NCBI GenBank assembly: GCA_965242565.1
Contig: OZ251457.1
Span: 2,480,001 to 2,544,000, forward strand
Direction of reading: 5' to 3'
Source: CATQGW01 sp965242565
GTDB lineage: Bacteria; Chloroflexota; Dehalococcoidia; Bin125
DNA: 64,000 nt
The position numbers were made by a program, and so were the translations under genes. Shown here piece after piece: positions 15,593 through 22,540 of the stretch. Below the pieces are notes generated by a model. It did no database searches. It saw nothing but the letters and a program-made list of their open reading frames with translations, and was not told the origin of the DNA. Position 1 is the stretch's first letter. Every line of letters starts with the position of its first letter.

Positions 15593-17260
15593 CTAAGCGC
15601 CGAGGATGGGCTGGATGCCCTCTTCGCGCAGCTGGCGAGGGGCGCGCTTGAAGGTGTCCGAGGCGGCGTAGCGCGGGTATTCGGCCCGCGTGCCCTCCAG
15701 CAGCTGCTCGATCGTCAGAATCTGCACGCGCGGGTAGCTGTCGTTGGGCAGGCTCGCGGGGGTGTAGAGGCCGGCTGAGAGCGCCTCTTGCAGCATCGGC
15801 TCGGTCGGCGGTCTGAGCGTGATGAAGATGCCGATCTCGGCCTTTTCGCGCTCCATGTCGCCTTTGAGGGTTGCGACCTGGCCGCGGTTGACGTTGCCGC
15901 TCTTGACCTGCACGATGATCCGCTTGGCCTTGCCGCTGCCGTCGTCGAAGAAGTTAATGTAGCCGTCGATGCCGGCGTCGGCGCCCTTCTTACCGTTGCC
16001 GGCGGGGCGGGCTTCGATCAGGCCGAGCGCCCAGTATTCGAATTGGTAGCGCCCGTCGTGTTCGCTCTCGGTGGCGAGCGCGCGAGCGCTTTCGACGTCC
16101 TGCGGGAGGCCCACCACCGTGTAGTCGGACAGATCGGCCCCGAATGAGTTCGACAAGCGGTGGCGCATCAGAGAGATCGCCACGTGCGTGACGTCGATGC
16201 CGACCCAGCGGCGCTTCAGGCGCTCCGACACGGCGACCGCCGTGCCGCAGCCGCAGAACGGATCGAGTACCAGATCGCCCTCGCTGCTGCTGGAGCTGAT
16301 GATGCGCTCCAGCAATGCTTCCGGTTTCTGGGTGGGATAGCCGAGGCGCTCCTTTGCTCGCGACCCAATGGGGCCGATGTCGCTCCAAAAGTCCTGCAAG
16401 GGGACGCCGGGCATTTCGTCCAGATATCGCTTGTACCGCGGCACCGCGCCGGGCCGAGCCTGAACGATGCGCCCTTCGTCGATGAGTTCTTGCATTCGCT
16501 CGCGGCTGTATCGCCAGTGCCGGGTCACGCCCATCACCTCGTATTGAGGATTCCCTTTGGTCGCGCCTCCCGGCCCGGTGATGTTGTCCAACACGTACCG
16601 TCGGCCGGTCTCGGGTTCAACGTGGCGGTAGGACCGCTCCACGTACTCCTGGTCGTAGGGGGTGTAGACGGGATTCCAGGTGAACTCATCGCCTTTCGAG
16701 TAGAACAGCAGCGAGTCGTGGATCCGCCCGTGCTGGCGGCGGCCCTGCCGCGTGTCGCTGTGCGCGCTGGTGCGCTTCCACGCGATCTCGGTTCTGAAGT
16801 TCTCAATCCCGAACACCGCGTCCATCAACAGCCTGAGGTAATGGCTCGACGTCGGATCGCAGTGGAGGTAGATGCTGCCGGTGGACTTGAGCACGTTGTG
16901 CAGTTCGGCCAGACGCGGGGCCATCATCGTCAAGTAGGCCATCATGTCGCTCTGGCCGAGAAGGTCGCGCATCGACTGGAGCAGTTGGCCGAGCTTCTCG
17001 GGCCCCTGCGTCACGACTTCGCGGTAGGTTCGTTCCGACTCAAGGTTCCAGTGCCAGGTGTCCTCGAACGCCGTGATCTGGGCGGCCGACTCCTCGCCGG
17101 ACCGCTCTCTGAAGAGCACGTTGTAGGTCGCGTTGGAGTTGAAGGGCGGGTCGAGGTAGATCAGGTCCACCGACTCATCCGGGATGTGCTCGCGCAGCAC
17201 ATCGAGGTTGTCGCCGAAGTAGAGCTGGTTGACCCAGTCGCTCGCCCGGTCGTCGGTCAT
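15593..17260 (-). CDS. Beta-class DNA methyltransferase fused to Mrr-like nuclease domain (paralogue 1)
   Basis: A 555-aa fusion. The methyltransferase has motif IV DPPF at 37-40, then a variable central region (about 160-300), then the SAM-binding DPFCGCGTA at 333-341. IV before I is the beta-class amino-methyltransferase order. The C-terminal part (about 405-530) carries a PD-(D/E)xK pattern of the Mrr type: Asp432 in GIDGYINF and QVKSG at 451-455. It could act as a single-chain restriction-modification enzyme. A second copy lies at 25962-27662; the flanks are nearly identical and the centre is divergent. No separate specificity gene is nearby. Confidence 0.9.
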   Translation of the reverse strand: MTDDRASDWVNQLYFGDNLDVLREHIPDESVDLIYLDPPFNSNATYNVLFRERSGEESAAQITAFEDTWHWNLESERTYREVVTQGPEKLGQLLQSMRDLLGQSDMMAYLTMMAPRLAELHNVLKSTGSIYLHCDPTSSHYLRLLMDAVFGIENFRTEIAWKRTSAHSDTRQGRRQHGRIHDSLLFYSKGDEFTWNPVYTPYDQEYVERSYRHVEPETGRRYVLDNITGPGGATKGNPQYEVMGVTRHWRYSRERMQELIDEGRIVQARPGAVPRYKRYLDEMPGVPLQDFWSDIGPIGSRAKERLGYPTQKPEALLERIISSSSSEGDLVLDPFCGCGTAVAVSERLKRRWVGIDVTHVAISLMRHRLSNSFGADLSDYTVVGLPQDVESARALATESEHDGRYQFEYWALGLIEARPAGNGKKGADAGIDGYINFFDDGSGKAKRIIVQVKSGNVNRGQVATLKGDMEREKAEIGIFITLRPPTEPMLQEALSAGLYTPASLPNDSYPRVQILTIEQLLEGTRAEYPRYAASDTFKRAPRQLREEGIQPILGA

Positions 17261-17302
17261 GCGTTCCCCTCTACACTGAGTTTAGCGCAGCGGGCGCGGC
17301 GA

Positions 17303-17983
17303 TCAGTAGGCGGCGTGGACGAACAGCCCCGGCGCGACGCCGGCGGCGCTGGCGAGGATCGAGAGGAAGATCGCCCAGACGCCGAAGCCGGCGCCGACGG
17401 CGATGTAGGTCGAGCGGTCGTCGAGCCCGGGCGCGGCGGCGCGCACGGCGGCGGCCGACATCAGGAACCAGGCGACCACCGTGGCCAGGCCGATCGCGAA
17501 CGAGATCGGCACGAAGAGCAGCGCCAGCTGGGCGATCCCGACTGCGCCGGCCAGCGCCAGCGGGCGCGCGAGGCGCAGGAACTCGATCCGCACATCGCAG
17601 ATGCGGCGCAGCGCCCACCAGGACGCGCCGACGGAGAGCGCCCAGGCGGCGACGCCGGCGAGGCCGCCCAGGGCGACCAGGCGCAGCGCGCCGCCGCCGA
17701 CGCTCGCGCCGTCGGCGGCGAGCGCCATCCAGAACCAGGCGCCGAGTCCGGCGGCGAGCGCGGTGAGCGCGACGAGCAGGAGCGCGGCGCGGGTGTCGGC
17801 GGGGTTGTCGGCGACTTCGCGCAGCGCCTCGAGTTCGCCGCGCAGCAGGCGGCGCAGCAGTTGCATGCTGCGCCGCACATGGATCAGCGCGCCGGACGGC
17901 GAGCCCACGGCGCCCACAGCCGCGCCGATCGCGGAGTGCGCCGAAGGAGAGGAGGAAAAGGGATGGGGAGCAGTGCGAGACAT
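17303..17983 (-). CDS. Multi-pass membrane protein, YIP1-like
   Basis: A 226-aa integral membrane protein of unknown function. After a cytoplasmic stretch with QLLRRLLRGELEALREVADNP there are about five hydrophobic segments (ALLLVALTALAAGLGAWFWMAL, LVALGGLAGVAAWALSV, LALAGAVGIAQLALLFV, IGLATVVAWFLMSAAAV and the C-terminal helix). The layout resembles YIP1-family proteins. The start is uncertain: ATG 17983 or ATG 17866 fit; neither has a strong ribosome-binding site. It is divergent from the UdgB gene. Confidence 0.6.
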   Translation of the reverse strand: MSRTAPHPFSSSPSAHSAIGAAVGAVGSPSGALIHVRRSMQLLRRLLRGELEALREVADNPADTRAALLLVALTALAAGLGAWFWMALAADGASVGGGALRLVALGGLAGVAAWALSVGASWWALRRICDVRIEFLRLARPLALAGAVGIAQLALLFVPISFAIGLATVVAWFLMSAAAVRAAAPGLDDRSTYIAVGAGFGVWAIFLSILASAAGVAPGLFVHAAY

Positions 17984-18092
17984 GGCTTGAGCTGCGCGCC
18001 CGGCCGCCAACTCCACAGTACGGTGATGCCCAGAGCGAGGCAAGCGTGCGGCCGCCGCACCGCACACCTGTAGACGCCCGACGGGGTCGGTT

Positions 18093-18761
18093 ATGACGAG
18101 CGACGCACTCTCCCAGATCGACGCCGAGGTCTCCGCCTGCCGCGCGTGCCCTCGGCTGGTCGCCTGGCGGGAGCGCGTCGCCGCCGAAAAGCGCGCCGCC
18201 TTCCGCAGCGACGACTACTGGGGCCGCGGCGTGCCCGGCTTCGGGCCATCCGACGCGCGCATTCTGGTGGTGGGGCTGGCGCCGGCGGCGCACGGGGCGA
18301 ATCGCACGGGGCGGATGTTCACCGGCGACCGCTCCGGCGACTGGCTGTACCGCGCGCTGCACGCCGCCGGCTTGGCCAATCAGCCGGAAAGCGCCCGCCG
18401 CGACGACGGCCTGCGACTGATTAACACGCGCATTACCGCCGTCGTGCGCTGCGCACCGCCCGACAACAAGCCCACGACCAAAGAGCGCGACAACTGCCTG
18501 CCCTACCTGCGCCGCGAGCTGGCGGTGCTTGCGGAGCTGCGCGTTGTCGTCGCGCTCGGCGCATACGCCTGGGAGAATGCCGCCCGCGAGCTCGCCGTTC
18601 GGCCCCGCCCGCGCTTCGCTCACGGCCTGGAGGTCGAAACCGGGGGCGGCCTCACCGTCCTCTGTTCCTATCACCCAAGTCAACGCAACACCTTCACCGG
18701 CCTGCTCACCGAGCCGATGCTCGCCGACATCTTCACCCGCGCCGCCCAGCTCGCCGAATAG
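18093..18761 (+). CDS. udgB: Type-5 uracil-DNA glycosylase (UdgB)
   Basis: A 222-aa iron-sulfur uracil-DNA glycosylase that removes deaminated bases, the first step of base excision repair. Motif GLAPAAHGANRTGRMFTGD is the family-5 active-site loop, and SYHPSQRNTFTG is the second motif with its His. Cluster Cys are CRACPRL near the N-terminus, then RCAPPDNK and RDNCLPYL. The length fits UdgB (about 220-240 aa). Confidence 0.93.
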   Translation: MTSDALSQIDAEVSACRACPRLVAWRERVAAEKRAAFRSDDYWGRGVPGFGPSDARILVVGLAPAAHGANRTGRMFTGDRSGDWLYRALHAAGLANQPESARRDDGLRLINTRITAVVRCAPPDNKPTTKERDNCLPYLRRELAVLAELRVVVALGAYAWENAARELAVRPRPRFAHGLEVETGGGLTVLCSYHPSQRNTFTGLLTEPMLADIFTRAAQLAE

Positions 18762-18870
18762 GCGGCGGAGTTGATCTCCTCCGTCGGTGTGTGTACAGTG
18801 AGCTCACTCTTCCCCGTCCTTTGGCGGCCGGTGCGCTGCTGAAGTGGCGGGGCTGTTCATATCCGGACCT

Positions 18871-19503
18871 ATGGCAGACAGCGTCGTCGTCTTCATCGAC
18901 TGGCAGAACCTCTTCATGGCCGCGCGGCGGGCCTTTCACCCCGCTCGCGCTGCTCGACGCTCAGCTGACGGCCAAATCAATCCTGTCGCCTTGTGCGAAC
19001 TGCTTTGCGACAGACCGCCGCGCGGAAAAAGCTACGAGCTCAGCGAGGTTCGCATCTATCGCGGTGAGCCGAACCCGGACAACGATCCCAGAATGCATGC
19101 CGCCCACACCGCCCAGCGCGAGGCGTGGGAGCGCGCCGGCGCTCGCGTCGTCACCCGTCCGATGCAATACATCAGAAGCCCGGGCGGCCGAGGCTTCATC
19201 GCACGTGAGAAGGGCATTGATGTCCAACTCGCCGTTGACCTGATCACCGGCGCATCGGACGGCCTCTACGATGTCGGCATCGTCTTCTCTGGCGACACCG
19301 ACCTGCGCCCGGCGCTCGAATACGTCGCCCACCGATTCGCCCCCACCCCCCGCGTCGAAGTAGCCGCTTGGGACGACAGCCGCAGGCGCAGACGCACGGG
19401 ACTCACGTTCAGCGCTCCGTATCGGCGCTGGTGCCACTACCTCAGCGAAGCCGACTACCAGAGCGTGCGCGACCTGACCCCCTACGCGCCGCCAGAGCGC
19501 TGA
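18871..19503 (+). CDS. NYN-domain (PIN-like) protein, LabA/DUF88 type
   Basis: A 210-aa protein with the NYN ribonuclease-like fold. Conserved acidic positions are Asp in VVFIDWQNL, Asp in EKGIDVQLAVDLI, and the pair in VFSGDTDLRPAL, which together form the PIN-like metal site. These proteins are predicted RNases; some act in RNA turnover. ATG 18871 begins the domain directly; a GTG nine codons upstream is possible. A TACAGT box lies near 18793. It is probably monocistronic. Confidence 0.85.
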   Translation: MADSVVVFIDWQNLFMAARRAFHPARAARRSADGQINPVALCELLCDRPPRGKSYELSEVRIYRGEPNPDNDPRMHAAHTAQREAWERAGARVVTRPMQYIRSPGGRGFIAREKGIDVQLAVDLITGASDGLYDVGIVFSGDTDLRPALEYVAHRFAPTPRVEVAAWDDSRRRRRTGLTFSAPYRRWCHYLSEADYQSVRDLTPYAPPER

Positions 19504-19596
19504 AACCGGCGCGCACGCTTCCACTCCTCCGCGCCTGATGCCCTGCCCCGCAGAATCACTATCCTCGCGCCACCCCGGATGTGAGAGGCGGACGAT

Positions 19597-20703
19597 ATGG
19601 CCGGCGACCGAGCGGAGGGGCTGAAGGTTGGGCTGATCGGCGCGGGATCAATCTCGCGGCAGCACCTGCCGGGCTATCAACTCGCACCCGAGCGCGCGCG
19701 GCTGACCGCCGTCTGCGATATCCGCGAGGACGCCGCGCGCCGCTTCGCCGCCGAAGCCGACATCGACGCAGTCTTCACCGACGCCGAGCGCATGCTGGAA
19801 GAGGCGGACCTGGACGCCGTGGACATCTGCACCATCCACGACCAGCACGCGCCGCTCGCGATCGCCGCCGCCCGCGCCGGCAAGCATGTGCTGCTCGAAA
19901 AGCCGATGGCCGTCTCGCTCGACGAGTGCCGCGCGATTCTGGAAGCGACAGAGCAGGCCGGCGTCACCTTCATGGTCGCCCAGCAACTGCGCCACGTGCC
20001 CAGCTACGTCGCCCTGCGCCGCCGCATCCAGGCCGGCGAACTCGGCCGCATCTGGTCCGCCCGCTGCGACACCTTCCTCGCCGCCGCCCTCGAAGACGGG
20101 CAGCCGACCGGATCCAGACCCGGCTGGTGGGGGTTCGACGGCAAGCGCGGCGGAGGAGGCGTCATCACCATGCTCTCCGTGCATCATCTCGACCTCCTCC
20201 GCTACCTCGTTGGCGAAGTCGCCCGCGTCGACGCCCGCTACTGGACCGGCCACCCCCACTTCACCAACAACGCCGAGGATCGCGCTGTCGCCACGCTGGA
20301 GTTCGCCAACGGCGCGGTCGGTCACCTCACGGCCAGCTTCAGCAGCCGCGCCCCCTGGGCCTTCCAGTTCCTGCTGCTCGGCGAGCGCGGCTCGGCCTGG
20401 ACGCCGCCCCCGCAGGACGCTTCACCGCTCATGGCCCACCGCGCCCCCGCCGTAATCGCCGCCGCCAACGACGGCGAGCAGGGTTTCCGCGGCGCCGACA
20501 GCTTCCAGCCGATCCCGACCGAGGACTTCGGTCTGCCCACCGACGATCCCTACATCAACGAGATTCAGCACTTCGCCCGCTGCTGCGAAGACGGCGGCGA
20601 GCCGCTCAGCAGCGGGCGCGACAACATCGAGACGATGAAGATCGTCTTCGGCATCTACGAATCGGCCCGCTCCGGCACGCCGATCGAGCTGGCCGCGCTG
20701 TAA
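19597..20703 (+). CDS. Gfo/Idh/MocA family oxidoreductase
   Basis: A 368-aa NAD(P)-dependent sugar or inositol dehydrogenase-like protein. The Rossmann motif is VGLIGAGSISRQHLPGY, EKPMAVSLDECRAIL carries the conserved Glu-Lys-Pro, and the C-terminal alpha/beta domain contains GGGGVITMLSVHHLDLLRYL with the catalytic-region His. The substrate is unknown. No transport or sugar genes adjoin it. Confidence 0.92.
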   Translation: MAGDRAEGLKVGLIGAGSISRQHLPGYQLAPERARLTAVCDIREDAARRFAAEADIDAVFTDAERMLEEADLDAVDICTIHDQHAPLAIAAARAGKHVLLEKPMAVSLDECRAILEATEQAGVTFMVAQQLRHVPSYVALRRRIQAGELGRIWSARCDTFLAAALEDGQPTGSRPGWWGFDGKRGGGGVITMLSVHHLDLLRYLVGEVARVDARYWTGHPHFTNNAEDRAVATLEFANGAVGHLTASFSSRAPWAFQFLLLGERGSAWTPPPQDASPLMAHRAPAVIAAANDGEQGFRGADSFQPIPTEDFGLPTDDPYINEIQHFARCCEDGGEPLSSGRDNIETMKIVFGIYESARSGTPIELAAL

Positions 20704-20794
20704 GGGCTGCGAGCGCGCTATCAACCTCTGAGAAACCGGTCGCGGCGTCGGAGCCAGCGCCCGGCGCACGGGCGTCAGAGTCGATCTGAATCGT

Positions 20795-20950
20795 CTACTC
20801 GACGTCAAGCTCCAGATCGCGCATCAGCTCCTCATGCCTAACGAGCCGCGCTTGCCCCTTGCGGTAGCGCTCCAGCCGGGGAAGCGCGACGGCCAGGTCT
20901 TCGGCGTCTTCTTGGGATCGACGCGGGCAACGACAGAGGCGGCGTCTCAT
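20795..20950 (-). pseudogene. Short ORF resembling the tail of a Phd/YefM-type antitoxin
   Basis: A 51-codon ORF whose ATG lies 1 nt past the hydrolase stop. Its C-terminus (LPRLERYRKGQARLVRHEEL, then MRDLEL) resembles the toxin-binding tail of YefM/Phd antitoxins, but the N-terminal DNA-binding part is missing and no toxin gene follows. It may be a remnant or a chance frame. Confidence is low. Confidence 0.25.
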
Positions 20951-20951
20951 C

Positions 20952-21836
20952 TCAGCCCGCGTGCTCCAGCAGCGCCGGGACCACCACATCCAGCACGCCT
21001 GTCGGCAGCTCGTGGCCCACCCCTTCCAGCGTGAGCAGCGTTGCGCCCGGAATTGCCGCCGCCAGCGCCTGGCCGTGGTCGTAGGGCAGGATGGGATCGT
21101 CCGTGCCGTGAATCACCAGCGTCGGAACCGACAGCTGATCGAGCCGCTCGTGCCACGACGCCGACGCCGCAATCGCCGGTCCGTGATTGAGCGAACTCTG
21201 CATGTTCACCGCGCGATCAATCTCGGCGGCGAACACCTCGTCGCGCCACTCTTCGTAGGGATATTTCGAGCCGGCCAGCGTCCTGAACATCTGGATTCGG
21301 TTCGCCAGCACGGCCTCGCGGTCGTTCCAGTCGAGCGCCGCGCCCGCCGCGACGGCCTCGATCACCTCGGGCGTAGGCGGCGAGAGCGCCTCGCCGGCGT
21401 CGTCGCCGTCCAGCGCCCCCAGTGTCGCGCCCGGATTGGGCGTGGACATGATCGGCGTCAGCGTCAGCACCCGCTCCGGGTGGTTGAGGCCGATCACCTG
21501 CGTGATCATCCCGCCCATTGATGCGCCCACGATGTGGGCCTGCTCCACGCCGTAGGCATTCAGCACGGCGACGCCGTCGGCCGCCATGTCGTCGAGCGTG
21601 TAGTTCGGCTCGCCCGGCGGGCAGCAGGTCGTGCGGCCCGTGTCGCGGTTGTCGTAGCGGATCACGAAGCGTCCGCCGGCGGCCAGACGCTCGCAGAACT
21701 GCTCATCCCAGAGCAGCATCGACGCCCCCGCGCCCATCACCAGCAGAACCGCCGGATCCCCCGCGTCGCCGAACGAGTCCGAGCAAATCTCGATCCCGTT
21801 CGCCGCAATCATCCGCTCCGCGTGATGTTCCGCCAT
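20952..21836 (-). CDS. Alpha/beta-hydrolase
   Basis: A 294-aa serine hydrolase of the alpha/beta fold. The nucleophile elbow is VGASMGGMI, the oxyanion-region motif is VIRYDNRDTGRTT, the acid is Asp in VIHGTDDPILP, and the His is in EGVGHELP. The start at 21836 is set by AGGAGG 6-7 nt upstream; the longer open frame has no support. It lies downstream of a SnoaL-like gene with an 11-nt gap, so they probably form one transcript. Possible roles are esterase or C-C hydrolase. Confidence 0.9.
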   Translation of the reverse strand: MAEHHAERMIAANGIEICSDSFGDAGDPAVLLVMGAGASMLLWDEQFCERLAAGGRFVIRYDNRDTGRTTCCPPGEPNYTLDDMAADGVAVLNAYGVEQAHIVGASMGGMITQVIGLNHPERVLTLTPIMSTPNPGATLGALDGDDAGEALSPPTPEVIEAVAAGAALDWNDREAVLANRIQMFRTLAGSKYPYEEWRDEVFAAEIDRAVNMQSSLNHGPAIAASASWHERLDQLSVPTLVIHGTDDPILPYDHGQALAAAIPGATLLTLEGVGHELPTGVLDVVVPALLEHAG

Positions 21837-21847
21837 CTCAGTCCTCC

Positions 21848-22288
21848 TCAGTCCTCTGTTGCGCCGGTGCCCTGCACCTGCTCCGCTGTCGCCGACTCGA
21901 TCCAGTCCGTCAAAATCGTGCGGTGCGCGATCTTCCACGCCCCACCGACTCGCCGCAGCCGATCCATATAGCGCCCCTGGAAGACGATCTTCGCCGGATC
22001 ATCGCAGCGCACCACGGTCACGTAGGAGCTCATCGAGGCTTCGTCGCCCGCGCCGTCGATCACGAACGTTGAGGGCATGTGCCGCGCCTGCGGCGTGGAG
22101 TCGTCGCGCCCGGCCGCCAGCGCCCGCAGTGAATCGCCCGTAATCCAGCGCTCCTGCCCCACCATCTCCATCACCCCGTCATCGGTCCAGACCGACGCCC
22201 AGGCCTCCGCATCCCCATCGTCCAGCGCCTGGCTGTAGCGCCCCGCGAGGTTCTGAATGGCCGTCCGATCTTCAGCGCTCAAACTCAT
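21848..22288 (-). CDS. SnoaL-like / nuclear transport factor 2 family protein
   Basis: A 146-aa NTF2-fold protein. The opening LSAEDRTAIQNLAGRYSQAL with the following DAEAWASVWTDDGVMEM matches SnoaL_4 proteins, and the closing GGAWKIAHRTI is the usual last strand. These act as isomerases, dehydratases or ligand-binding proteins in catabolism. AAGGAGG precedes the ATG. It shares a unit with the alpha/beta-hydrolase. Confidence 0.85.
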   Translation of the reverse strand: MSLSAEDRTAIQNLAGRYSQALDDGDAEAWASVWTDDGVMEMVGQERWITGDSLRALAAGRDDSTPQARHMPSTFVIDGAGDEASMSSYVTVVRCDDPAKIVFQGRYMDRLRRVGGAWKIAHRTILTDWIESATAEQVQGTGATED

Positions 22289-22351
22289 CGTCGCCTCCTT
22301 CCCGTTCTCTGCCCCGCCAAGATAGGGCCTCCAAACTGCCGCCGCTTCGCC

Positions 22352-22540
22352 TCAACTCGCCCGTTGGCAAAACCTCCACGCGCACACGACCGCTGCGGAG
22401 GGAATGCCCACATAGAGGACGACATCGAGATCGCTGTCCAGAAACCTCAGCCCGAGGCCGAACCCCGCCACGATCGCCGCCGACAAGAACCGCCCGACAC
22501 GATCGGCTGTGCGCTTCCGCATCGTTGGAACTCGCATCAC
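22352..22540 (-). CDS. Small membrane protein coupled to CaiB/BaiF fusion gene
   Basis: A 62-aa ORF starting with GTG that overlaps the stop of the large CoA-transferase gene as GTGA. The protein has a basic N-terminus and two hydrophobic stretches (GRFLSAAIVAGFGLGLRFL and VVLYVGIPSAAVVCAWRF), consistent with a two-helix membrane protein. The overlap and hydrophobic profile argue that it is translated, but no family is recognised. The 63-nt gap to the next gene holds nothing clear. Confidence 0.45.
   Translation of the reverse strand: MMRVPTMRKRTADRVGRFLSAAIVAGFGLGLRFLDSDLDVVLYVGIPSAAVVCAWRFCQRAS

Noticed and set aside
17271..18683. 470-aa minus-strand frame
   Set aside because: It spans the promoter gap and the antisense of udgB; low-complexity Arg/Ala sequence without family similarity.
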